DNA of 34,249 bases. It comes from Pseudomonadota bacterium (GTDB lineage Bacteria > Myxococcota_A > UBA796 > SXON01). A program made the position numbers and the translations under genes. Shown here piece by piece: positions 16,749 through 24,805 of this stretch. The stretch spans positions 1-34,249 of the forward strand of contig JAUXTN010000011.1 in assembly GCA_030684355.1 (NCBI GenBank), written 5' to 3'. The notes beneath the pieces were generated by a model. That model searched no databases. It was not told the DNA's origin and saw only the letters and a list, made by a program, of their open reading frames with translations. Every line of letters starts with the position of its first letter. Position 1 is the first letter of the stretch.

Positions 16749-17432
16749 GATGACCGTGCCGAACACCCTGTCCCACACGCGGAAGATCGACGCGTACTGG
16801 CCGAGCGTCGGCCGGGCGTGGTGCAGCGCGTGGTCGGCGGGGGTGCCGACGAGGGGGAGGGCGGGGTGGAGCGGTTCGAGGGTCGTCGCGTGGATGTGGA
16901 GCTCGTGGAGCTGCCGGACGAGGAGGTAGACCCAGAACACCCAGATGGAGAGCACCCCGTTCGCCAGCACGAGCCCCGCGAGCGCGAGGAACGGCCCGAT
17001 GCCGCCCACGAGCATCTCGACGGGATGCACGTACACGTACTCCAGCGGCAGCGGCGCCCAGGCCTGGTGGTGGATGCGGTGGATGCGGCGGTAGAGCGTC
17101 TTGTTCCGGTGCAGGGCGCGGTGCCAGGCGTAGAAGCAGGCGTCTTCCACCGCCAGGATCAGGAGGGCCGAGGCGGCGACCGGCAGGGCGCCGGGCCAGG
17201 CGAGCGTGAAGCGGTCGACGGCGAACGTGAAGCCGACGATCGAGAGCACGAACATGATCGCGAGGTTCAGGCCGATGAGCGGCAACCGCGCCCGGAAGAC
17301 GGCCCACGTCGGCGTGGAGCCCGGGGCCCGGCCGTTGCCCGGCTCGCCGCGCCGGATCATCCACACGCACGCGAAGAAGCCGATGGCGGCGGTGAGGAGC
17401 TGGATCGCGACGGTGCCGGCGACGACGATCAC
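16734..17432 (-). CDS. Sterol desaturase/fatty acid hydroxylase superfamily membrane protein
   Basis: A 232-residue integral membrane di-iron enzyme of the fatty acid hydroxylase superfamily (PF04116-type). The histidine clusters are present: His104-x3-His108, His118-x2-His121-His122, His176-x2-His179-x-His181 and His201-x2-His204-His205. Four or five hydrophobic helices surround them. The likely start is GTG 17432, which overlaps the FkbM gene's stop as GTGA, so translation is coupled and the two genes form one operon. The family oxidises membrane lipids (sterols, fatty acids, sphingolipids, carotenoids); the actual substrate is not evident. It converges on the GH1-like gene. Confidence 0.87.
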   Translation of the reverse strand: MIVVAGTVAIQLLTAAIGFFACVWMIRRGEPGNGRAPGSTPTWAVFRARLPLIGLNLAIMFVLSIVGFTFAVDRFTLAWPGALPVAASALLILAVEDACFYAWHRALHRNKTLYRRIHRIHHQAWAPLPLEYVYVHPVEMLVGGIGPFLALAGLVLANGVLSIWVFWVYLLVRQLHELHIHATTLEPLHPALPLVGTPADHALHHARPTLGQYASIFRVWDRVFGTVIRVGR

Positions 17433-18238
17433 GAGGGCGCGGAGCGGGTGGCGAACACGTTGACCATCGGCGTGGCCTCGAAGCCGGCCTCGCGCTCGAT
17501 CACGATCCGGTCGAGGCCGTGGCGCACGAGCAGCGCGCGCACCGCCGCGAGGCGCCCGTCCACGTCGGCGACCTCCGCCACGACCGCGCCGATGTGGGGC
17601 CAGTGGGCGTCGTCCACCCCGAGGAGCACGTCCAGCTCGGCCCCCTCGCAGTCGACCTTCAACAGATCGATGCGGTCGAGGCCCTGGTCGCGCATCACCT
17701 GGGAGACGGTCCGCAGCTCGCAGCGCACCCGCTGGGCGCCGCGTCGCATGTTCCACGCGATGGCGCCCGCGAGGAACTTCGGCACGAGCCGCGCATACCA
17801 GAGCTCCGGCGGGGCGTTGCGCACGTTGCCGACCACGGCTTCGCGGAGGGCGTCGGGGTTGTTGTCCCAGAACGCGACGTCCGCGGTCGAGAGTGCCGGG
17901 CTGTTCGGGAAGTAGTCGATGTCGATGTGGCCCGGCTCGCGGGAGAGGCCGCACGGGAGCGCGACCAGCCGGCCGTCGCCGAGCGACACGGCGTTCGCCT
18001 GGAGCACGGCGTAGATGGCGGGCACCGGCTCGAACGCGAAGACGCGGAGCCCCGCGTGGCGCTGGACCGCGCGGATCCCGAACAGGCCGATGTTGGCGCC
18101 CACGTCGAAGACGATGTCGCCCTCGTGCAGCGCGACGCCGTGGCCCAGGTAGCCGTGCACGTGGTGGTCGAGCACGAGGGCCTCTGCCTTCACGAGGCAG
18201 TGCACGCGGGTGCCGTCGGGGAGGGTGGCGGTACGCAT
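17429..18238 (-). CDS. FkbM-family SAM-dependent methyltransferase
   Basis: A 269-residue methyltransferase of the FkbM family, which typically O-methylates sugars, polyketides or other metabolites. Motif I is VFDVGANIG (43-51), followed by VFAFEPVPAIY. The family signature LLKVDCEGAE (192-201) is present, with a preceding long loop (110-175) that may bind substrate. ATG 18238 has a GGAG Shine-Dalgarno 8 nt upstream. The stop overlaps the GTG of the hydroxylase gene by four bases (GTGA). The pairing suggests joint tailoring of a lipid or lipid-linked sugar; that is inference from coupling alone. Confidence 0.87.
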   Translation of the reverse strand: MRTATLPDGTRVHCLVKAEALVLDHHVHGYLGHGVALHEGDIVFDVGANIGLFGIRAVQRHAGLRVFAFEPVPAIYAVLQANAVSLGDGRLVALPCGLSREPGHIDIDYFPNSPALSTADVAFWDNNPDALREAVVGNVRNAPPELWYARLVPKFLAGAIAWNMRRGAQRVRCELRTVSQVMRDQGLDRIDLLKVDCEGAELDVLLGVDDAHWPHIGAVVAEVADVDGRLAAVRALLVRHGLDRIVIEREAGFEATPMVNVFATRSAPS

Positions 18239-18347
18239 CGGCGGCGCTCCAGGACCGCGCGGAGGCGCGACCGGGCGGGAGGCTACCCGGTTCCCGACAA
18301 GAAAGGGGCGGATCCCGTCGCGATGCGCTGCCCGTCGACGTCCTGCG

Positions 18348-20693
18348 CTACTGGTCGCCGACCGAGAGCTCCTCCGACGGCATGAGGCGGAGGAGCACCG
18401 ACCGCAGCGTCGTGAAGTCGACGGGGCGCGGGAGGACCACCCACCCCTGCGCCACGAGCCGCTCGCGGGTGGCGTGCTTCACGCCGGACGGGATCATGAT
18501 GATGGCGTTGCGGGTGAGGCTCGGGGCGGTCTCGGCGAACCGCGCGAGGAGCCTCAGGCCGAAGCTCTCCGGGCGCGGGAACCCGAGCACGGCGGCGTCG
18601 TAGTGCTCGTTGGCGAGGCCGCCCAGGGCCTCGGCGATCGTGGTGTGGCTCGTGACGAGGTGGATCTCGGCGACGTGGCGCTCCAGCGCGCGGCGGAGGA
18701 GGTCGTCGTCCTCGACGAGGAGCACGCGGCCGCGCCGGACGCCGGTGGGCGAGAGGACCTCGACGGGCTGGACGGCCACGGCGGCGTCCGCCGCGGGGAA
18801 GCTCACCCGGACGCGCGCGCCGGTGCCGGCGGCGCTGCCGATCTCGAGGTTGCCGCCGGCGAGGCGGAGCGACTCGCGCGCGAGGCCCAGGTACAGCGGG
18901 GCGAACCCGGGCTGGGCGGCGAGGTAGGGGAGGTCGGTGAGGCGGGACTGCACGTCCACCGAGTAGCCGGCGCCGTTGTCGCGGCAGTCGAGGTACAGCC
19001 AGCCGCCCTGGTGGCGGCCCTCGATGACGACCTGCGGCCGCTCGGCGCCCTCGCAGCTCGCGGCGCTGGCGAGCAGGAGCAGCACGAGCCCGCGCAGCAG
19101 CGGGCGTCGGGACGCGCGGGCCGCCGGGAGGTCGTCGAGGACGTACTCGATCTCGATGCGGTTCTCGAAGTGGTGCGCGATGAGCTCGCGCGCGGCGTCG
19201 AGCTCGCGGGTGATCCGCACGGGGCCGGGCGGATCGGCCTCGCCGGCCTCGAAGCGGCCGATGTCGTCCACCAGGGTGCGGAGGCGGTGCACGCCCTCGC
19301 CGAGGCGGTACATCACGTCATCGAGCTCGCGGTCGAGCTCCACGAGGCGCGAGCGCCGGGTGTAGGCCTCGAACTCGCGCATGGTGGCGCCGGAGCCGAC
19401 CATGCGGGCGATCGCGCGCAGGTCGTGGAGCCGCGAGAGGATCTGCCGGTGATCGGGCTCGAAGTAGGCCGTGGCGTCGACGATGCGCTTGACCACGCCC
19501 TCGACGAACACGCCGTCGAGCGCCTGGGTCTTGGTGGAGAGGGCCTCTTCCGAGAGCGCGAGGAGGTCCGAGCGATCCACGAACACGCACACCACGCCGA
19601 CCACGGCGCCGTCGGGGCCGCGCAGGGGGTGGGCGTCGACCTCGGCGGGGGCGCGCGTGCCGTTCGGGCGCTCGACGCTGAACTGGGCCTGGAAGCGGCC
19701 GCGGCTCGCGAGGCGGGTCTCCAGGCCCTCCCAGGATTGACCCTGGGAGCGCATGACCTCGTCGAGGAGGCGCTTCCCCACGGCCTTGTTGGCGCCCATG
19801 CCGCCAAGGCGTTCGGCCCCGCGGCCCCAGATCCGCACCGTCCCGGCGGCGTCCGTCAGCACCACGGCCGCGGACGCGACCTGTCCGAGGGCGCGCTCGA
19901 GGGCAGGCTCGCTGGACTCGGCCGGGCCGGCGGCCACGGGCCCGGACACGGGGGTCACCACCAGCGCGATGGCGACGATCTGCCCGCGCTCGTTCTGCAC
20001 GCGGGCGCCCTGGATCTTGCACTCCAGCGTGTCCCCGGTGTCGCGCCGCAGCGCGTGCACCCACTCCTTCTGCCCCTCCTGCCGCAGCGCCTCGATCCAG
20101 CCGAGCGCGACGCCCCGCGCGCTCTCGTCCGCGAGGATGTTCGAGAGCGGCCGCTCGAGCGCGCTCCGGGACGCGTAGCCGAAGAGCTTCTCGGCGCTGC
20201 CCGTCCAGTGGATGATGCGGCCCTCGAGGTCCACGACGATGACGGCCTCGGGGATCCGCTCCAGGAGCGCGTTCTGGAGGCGCACCCACTGCTCGAGCTT
20301 GCGGCGATCGGTGACGTCCTCCCCCACGAGCACGAGCACGCGCGAGCCGGCCTCGCCGTGCGCGGCGAACTGCCAGCGGATCTGGCGCTGGTCACCCTGG
20401 CGGGAGGTCAGCACCCACTCCACGTCGCGCGACGGCGCGCCCGTGAGCGCGCTGCGGTGCGCCGCGAGCACGGCTTCGCGGAAGGCGGGGTCCGGGTAGA
20501 GGAGGCGGACGAAGGTCCGCAGGTCGGGGAGGGCGGTGAGCTCCAGGTCGATGCGGTTCCGCAGCGCCTTGTTCACCGTCAGGATGCGCTCCTGCTCATC
20601 AATTGCGTAGAGGAGCGCATGCGTACGCTCCAGCAGGGACTCCAGCGCCGTCGCGCCGAGGTCGGGGAGCTGGAGCCGCGGCGACGTCGTCAT
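18348..20693 (-). CDS. Multi-PAS hybrid histidine kinase with degenerate receiver
   Basis: A 781-residue soluble sensor kinase. Three PAS-like modules lie at about 20-135 (ending in a PAC-like VGEDVTDRRKLEQW), 140-245 (ERIPEAVIVVDLEGRIIHWTG) and 260-385. The dimerisation helix carries the phosphoacceptor H box LHDLRAIARMV with His423. The ATPase domain has a recognisable G1 box, DCRDNGAGY, and a terminal AGGNLEIGSAAGTGARVRVSFP, but the N box lacks the usual Asn. A C-terminal receiver (from about 656) has the acidic patch EDDD, but the phospho-Asp is Gly704 (AVLGFP) and the conserved Lys is Arg756. No transmembrane helix is seen, so the signal is cytoplasmic. GTG 20696, immediately upstream of the ATG, is an equally good start. 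Confidence 0.85.
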   Translation of the reverse strand: MTTSPRLQLPDLGATALESLLERTHALLYAIDEQERILTVNKALRNRIDLELTALPDLRTFVRLLYPDPAFREAVLAAHRSALTGAPSRDVEWVLTSRQGDQRQIRWQFAAHGEAGSRVLVLVGEDVTDRRKLEQWVRLQNALLERIPEAVIVVDLEGRIIHWTGSAEKLFGYASRSALERPLSNILADESARGVALGWIEALRQEGQKEWVHALRRDTGDTLECKIQGARVQNERGQIVAIALVVTPVSGPVAAGPAESSEPALERALGQVASAAVVLTDAAGTVRIWGRGAERLGGMGANKAVGKRLLDEVMRSQGQSWEGLETRLASRGRFQAQFSVERPNGTRAPAEVDAHPLRGPDGAVVGVVCVFVDRSDLLALSEEALSTKTQALDGVFVEGVVKRIVDATAYFEPDHRQILSRLHDLRAIARMVGSGATMREFEAYTRRSRLVELDRELDDVMYRLGEGVHRLRTLVDDIGRFEAGEADPPGPVRITRELDAARELIAHHFENRIEIEYVLDDLPAARASRRPLLRGLVLLLLASAASCEGAERPQVVIEGRHQGGWLYLDCRDNGAGYSVDVQSRLTDLPYLAAQPGFAPLYLGLARESLRLAGGNLEIGSAAGTGARVRVSFPAADAAVAVQPVEVLSPTGVRRGRVLLVEDDDLLRRALERHVAEIHLVTSHTTIAEALGGLANEHYDAAVLGFPRPESFGLRLLARFAETAPSLTRNAIIMIPSGVKHATRERLVAQGWVVLPRPVDFTTLRSVLLRLMPSEELSVGDQ

Positions 20694-20702
20694 CACCGGG
20701 TC

Positions 20703-20708
20703 ATTATC
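20703..20708 (-). promoter_or_regulatory. -10-like box GATAAT for the histidine-kinase gene
   Basis: GATAAT on the minus strand, one mismatch from TATAAT, is followed by 6 nt and GTG 20696, or 9 nt and ATG 20693. There is no visible -35. It suggests the kinase gene has its own leaderless promoter in addition to any read-through from the OPT gene. Confidence 0.45.
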
Positions 20709-20764
20709 GCGTGCGCGGCTGGGGGGCATGGGGTGGAGGCCCTACCGCGCACCCCCCATCCGAC

Positions 20765-22804
20765 CTACCCCCCCAGCACGAACACGCTGATGAGCTGATC
20801 CCCGATGCCCGTGAGCGCCGCGCCGGCGACGATGCCGGCCGCGATCGGCTCCTGGCTCTCGATCCAGAGGCCGTGGCCGGTGGCCGCGGGGTCCTTCTTC
20901 GCGTTGATCCGCGCCATGAGCGCGAAGAACGCCGCGCCCGCCCACATCATCAGCGAGGAGTCGACCGGGATGACGACGCCGAGGCCGACCGCCACCGCCG
21001 AGATCGGGAACTTGTTCTTCGTGCCGACGCGGAGCACCTCGAACAGCACGCCCGCCGACGCCGCGACGATCATCGCGATGATCGCGGAGCTGCGCAGGGC
21101 GTGCCCGCCGGACGCGATGAGCATGGCGACGCCCTTCCAGATCTCGACGCCAGGCATCGGGAACTTGTCGGTCATCACCTGCGGGCCGAGGGGCAGCGCG
21201 GGGTCGTAGTGGGGGAGGAACAGCGGGAAGAACAGGAACGTGGCCGCGATGCCGCCGGCGACGATGCCGATGACGTGGCCCCACGCCTGCTGGCGGGGCT
21301 TGGCGCCGAGCATGTAGCCGGGCTTGATGTCCATGAGCAGGTTCGAGGCGTTGCTCGCGACCTCGCTCGTCATGCCGGCGGTGATGAGGTTCGTGGCGGG
21401 GTTCGCGCGGTCGAGCGCGCCGAAGGCGAACTGGGTGATCTTGGAGAGCGAGCCCGTGGGCGTCGTGCTCGTGAGGCCGGTGGCGTTCGCCGCGATGAGC
21501 GTGAGGACCACGATCATCGGCACCGCGAGGAGGCCGAGCCAGGGGTTGATGTCGAACCAGAGCCAGTTGAGGAACACGGAGATGGCCGCGAAGATCGGCA
21601 CGCCGACGAAGCTCACCTTCAGCGGGAGCTCGATGTGGGCGAGCACGTCCTTCGCCGCGCTCTTCTTGGCGAAGAGGCCGGTGAAGGCGCTGATGATGAT
21701 CTGCGGCTTGGCGAAGAGCCCGGCGAGCGACCCCGCCACCATGATGGCGACCCCCCACCACAAGCACCACGTGTTGAGCAGGTGGGCGCGGCCGAAGGTG
21801 CCGTCATCCTTGGGGAGGATCTCGCCGATGGAGATCATCCACGGCGCCAGCACCGCGTAGTTGAGGATGGCGCCGATCATGAGGCTGTTCGCGATGCGCA
21901 GCCCCGTGAGGCCGCCCGCGCCGAACATCGTGAGGTCGAGGACCGGCGAGATGCCGAGCTGGCGGATGTCCGTGCCCATGATCTTCGGCACCCACCACGC
22001 GTACTGGGCGCCGAGCTCGTAGTACCAACCGAGCATCTTCTCGGGGAGGTGCCACGCCGTGCCCGCGGCCCGGCCGAGGAGCCGCTCCTGCAGGAGCACC
22101 TGGTAGCCCTCGAGCTTCAAGAACTCGATGCCGCCGGCGAGCGCCGCCGAGCCGAACAGGGCCTGCGCCTTCAGGTTTCCGAGCCACTGCTCGTGCGCGC
22201 TCGCGCCCGCGCCGACCTTCGGCTGGGGCATGTCGTCGACCATGTGGTCGGTGCCGCCGAGGGGGGCGTCCGGGTAGAGCGAGTCGAGCACGACGGCGCA
22301 GGCGCGGCCCTCGGGGAAGGGCTGCTGCTCGTCGTTCACGAAGCGGCGCTTCATCGGGAAGGCCACGAGCACGCCGAGGATGGACGTGACGGACATCCAC
22401 AGGAAGATCTTCCACCAGGGGAGCACGACCTCCGTCATCACCATGAACGCGGTGAGGCTGGAGATGAGCGGCGCGGTCATGTACCCGGCCGCGGTGGCGA
22501 CGGACTGGACGGCGTTGTTCTCCAGGATGGTGAAGTCCTTGCCGATCCCCAGCTTCCCGAGCACGCGGAACATCGCGAACGCGAGGATGACGCTGGTGAC
22601 GCCGACCCCGAGCGACCACCCGGTCTTCGCGCCGATGTAGAGGTTCGTGGCGGAGAGCACGCCGCCGAGGAGGAAGCCGGTCACCGCCGCGCGCACCGTG
22701 AGCTGCGGCATGTGCCCGCGGTAGACCTTGGTGAGCCACCAGAGGTCCTTCTGCTCGCGGGTCCAGGTGCGGATCTCTTCGTCGGTGAGGTGCGATAGCG
22801 CCAT
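20765..22804 (-). CDS. OPT-family oligopeptide transporter
   Basis: A 679-residue polytopic membrane protein of the OPT family, which imports peptides or metal-chelate complexes by cation symport. The cytoplasmic N-terminus (about 1-35, acidic and Trp-rich) is followed by the first helix and the NLYIGAKTGWSLG motif (54-66), then ENNAVQSVATAAGYM (95-109), both characteristic of bacterial OPTs. About 14-16 hydrophobic helices follow, with a second conserved segment, TSEVASNASNLLMDIKPGYMLGAKPR, in the C-terminal half. The length is typical. ATG 22804 is chosen over GTG 22843 because it begins the conserved N-terminus; a TATGCT box lies about 27 nt upstream. The kinase gene follows 71 bp downstream and may be co-transcribed. 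The substrate is unknown. Confidence 0.88.
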   Translation of the reverse strand: MALSHLTDEEIRTWTREQKDLWWLTKVYRGHMPQLTVRAAVTGFLLGGVLSATNLYIGAKTGWSLGVGVTSVILAFAMFRVLGKLGIGKDFTILENNAVQSVATAAGYMTAPLISSLTAFMVMTEVVLPWWKIFLWMSVTSILGVLVAFPMKRRFVNDEQQPFPEGRACAVVLDSLYPDAPLGGTDHMVDDMPQPKVGAGASAHEQWLGNLKAQALFGSAALAGGIEFLKLEGYQVLLQERLLGRAAGTAWHLPEKMLGWYYELGAQYAWWVPKIMGTDIRQLGISPVLDLTMFGAGGLTGLRIANSLMIGAILNYAVLAPWMISIGEILPKDDGTFGRAHLLNTWCLWWGVAIMVAGSLAGLFAKPQIIISAFTGLFAKKSAAKDVLAHIELPLKVSFVGVPIFAAISVFLNWLWFDINPWLGLLAVPMIVVLTLIAANATGLTSTTPTGSLSKITQFAFGALDRANPATNLITAGMTSEVASNASNLLMDIKPGYMLGAKPRQQAWGHVIGIVAGGIAATFLFFPLFLPHYDPALPLGPQVMTDKFPMPGVEIWKGVAMLIASGGHALRSSAIIAMIVAASAGVLFEVLRVGTKNKFPISAVAVGLGVVIPVDSSLMMWAGAAFFALMARINAKKDPAATGHGLWIESQEPIAAGIVAGAALTGIGDQLISVFVLGG

Positions 22805-22831
22805 TTCGGTGCGGTCCCGGGATGCCGCGCG

Positions 22832-22837
22832 AGCATA
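22832..22837 (-). promoter_or_regulatory. -10-like box TATGCT for the OPT gene
   Basis: TATGCT on the minus strand lies 27 nt before ATG 22804, so a transcript would carry a leader of roughly 20 nt. No clear -35 or Shine-Dalgarno is seen. It falls in the divergent region shared with the 603-residue unknown gene. Confidence 0.3.
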
Positions 22838-22947
22838 GCGCACCCACGCGGAGGTGACGCGGTGGTCGGGACCGCGCCGGCAGGCATGTCCGGAGGTCCC
22901 GGGAGTGCTACCCTCGGGGCCAACCTCGAACGCTGCTGGGACGGAAC

Positions 22948-24759
22948 GTGCAGAAGCCCATCCTCCTCACCCCGATCCCGCCGCCCCCGGTCGAGCAGCG
23001 TCTCGCTCGCGACGCACGCTTCGCCGCCGAGGGCGAGCGGCGCGACCGCTACCACCTGCCCGAGGCGCTCGACTCCGCCAACCCCATCGGCTTTCGCACG
23101 CGCGTGCCGCTGACGACGGACGAGGGCCGGCAGGCCGCCGCGCTCCTCTCGCTCACGCCCCCCACCGCGTTCGTCCCGGTCGCCGACGCGGGAACCGCGG
23201 GCGCCCCGACCGAGGCCGAGCTCTTCGACGAGGCGGCCCTCGGCGTGCTCTCATCGCGCCAGTCCACCAACTACCGGGGCCACCGGCAGGTGACGCTCGG
23301 GCCCGCCGATGCCGCCACGCTCGCGACGCTGCTGCGCCGCCTCGAGGGGGCCGGCGCCGCCGGGGATCCGGTGCTGGACGGCGCCGCCTACGCGCACGTG
23401 GCGCTCTCGCGGCCCTACCGCACGCCGTTCACCTTCCTCCTCACGTTCATCGGCCACAAGCCGCTCGCGAGCCTCGTCACGGTGCCGATCCGCGCGTGGA
23501 ACAAGAAGTTCCACCACGCCGACGACATCCCCACGATCGGGTACCTCCAGCACCTCCACGTCGGCATCTGGGCCGAGGCCTTCGAGCGCGCCGCGCTGCT
23601 CGCGTCCGGTGGCCGCCGCCGCGCGAACGTGGTGATGGCGCCCTTCTCCGGCCCCGAGCGCCAGGCGAAGAACGCCGCGGTGCTCCAGGAGATCGACGCC
23701 CTCGTCGGGCTCACTGCGGAGGAGCGCGCCGTCGGCTGGCGGGTGTGCCTCGTGGCGCAGGTGGGGGCGGTCGCGGAGCCCTCCCCGATCGCGCCGGAGG
23801 TGTGCCGCAAGCTCGGCGCCAACCTCCTCGCGTTCCGCTCCGAGCGCATCCAGCCGGGCGTCAACGCCGAGGACAAGGCGCCGCCCGCCTACCAGGCCCG
23901 CCAGGACATGGACGTGCCGCAGGGGCTCACCGAGATGGCCGCCCGCGCCGCGTACAACGCGTTCTGGCGCTGGTCGGGCGTCGAGCGGGAGCGCGCCAAG
24001 GACCTCCTCCTGCTCGAGCGCATCGACGTGCTCACGCCGAACGGCAAGGAGCGGCTCCGCGGCGTGCGCAAGGAGCTGGAGCTCGTCACCGATAAGGTCG
24101 CGGCCGGCATCCCGCTCTGGGCGGACCTCCCCACGGGCAAGGCCCTCTCCCGGAACGCCGAGCGCGGCAAGAAGGCCTTCGGGCTCGCCGGGCAGCGCAT
24201 CTACGTCGGCGGCCTCTCCCCCAAGGAGATCGAAGCCGCGGGCGTGGACTTCTCCCACGCGGTGCGGGCCTTCGGGGCGGCGGCGGCGCGGAGCGCCCTG
24301 GTGTGCGAGCTCGCGGGCTGCATCGACCTGCCCGCGGGGTGCGATCTGCTCGCCGGCATCTGCCTCATGGCGGGGCCGGTCAACCAGAACGACATCGGCA
24401 AGCAGTTCTACGGCAACTCCGATCTCCTCGCCGACGCCTTCCCCGGCCGGGATCCGTGCGCCCTGCTCGTGTGGACGCTCAAGGCCAAGACCGTGGCGGA
24501 TCCCATCGGCAACGAGGAGCAGCTCCTCAACGCGCGGCAGAAGGGCGCGCTCGTCGATCTCCGCGCGGCGCCCCACGAGGTGGCGTTCGTGCGTCGCGAC
24601 GGCCGGATCACGCCCATGCGGAGCCGGGACGGGCGCGTCAACGCCGAGCGGGCCTTCGCGGACATCGGGAACTTCGTGACGGACGCCGGCGGGCGCGAGA
24701 TCCCGGGCAACCGCGGATCCGCGTGGCCCGAAGCATGGCGGGCCGAGAACGTCTGGTAG
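22948..24759 (+). CDS. Unrecognised 603-residue protein
   Basis: I do not recognise this protein. It starts at a GTG with a Pro-rich N-terminus, has no signal peptide and is predicted soluble, with mixed helical and beta content. Visible features are a moderately hydrophobic stretch near 170-185 (FTFLLTFIGHKPLASLVTVPI); a WNKKFHHADDIPTIGYLQHLHVG segment; a helical charged region (about 330-375); and a Cys-containing hydrophobic segment (AGCIDLPAGCDLLAGICLMAGPV, about 455-477). After that come QNDIGKQFYGN and a C-terminal region rich in charged residues. Codon bias matches the neighbours and the frame is intact, so it is very likely a real gene. No catalytic signature was found. It lies between the OPT transporter and the double-receiver gene, neither of which suggests a function. 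Confidence 0.7.
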   Translation: MQKPILLTPIPPPPVEQRLARDARFAAEGERRDRYHLPEALDSANPIGFRTRVPLTTDEGRQAAALLSLTPPTAFVPVADAGTAGAPTEAELFDEAALGVLSSRQSTNYRGHRQVTLGPADAATLATLLRRLEGAGAAGDPVLDGAAYAHVALSRPYRTPFTFLLTFIGHKPLASLVTVPIRAWNKKFHHADDIPTIGYLQHLHVGIWAEAFERAALLASGGRRRANVVMAPFSGPERQAKNAAVLQEIDALVGLTAEERAVGWRVCLVAQVGAVAEPSPIAPEVCRKLGANLLAFRSERIQPGVNAEDKAPPAYQARQDMDVPQGLTEMAARAAYNAFWRWSGVERERAKDLLLLERIDVLTPNGKERLRGVRKELELVTDKVAAGIPLWADLPTGKALSRNAERGKKAFGLAGQRIYVGGLSPKEIEAAGVDFSHAVRAFGAAAARSALVCELAGCIDLPAGCDLLAGICLMAGPVNQNDIGKQFYGNSDLLADAFPGRDPCALLVWTLKAKTVADPIGNEEQLLNARQKGALVDLRAAPHEVAFVRRDGRITPMRSRDGRVNAERAFADIGNFVTDAGGREIPGNRGSAWPEAWRAENVW

Positions 24760-24805
24760 TGACTGGGGCGGGGGAGGGCCCCCGCAACGCCCCCCTCGCC
24801 GCGGT

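Noticed and set aside
15189..17915. Plus-strand ORF of 908 aa starting at ATG 15189
   Set aside because: It is out of frame with the GH1-like protein, crosses several convergent genes and is Arg/Gly-rich; the GH1-like frame has clear motifs.
18210..20798. Plus-strand ORF of 862 aa
   Set aside because: Shadow of the histidine-kinase gene; no domains and biased composition.
20603..22798. Plus-strand ORF of 731 aa
   Set aside because: Shadow of the OPT transporter; strongly charged, where the real product is a clear membrane protein.
22854..24095. Plus-strand ORF of 413 aa overlapping the unknown gene
   Set aside because: It is out of frame with the 603-residue ORF and Arg/Pro/His-rich; the 603-residue frame has balanced composition and extends further.
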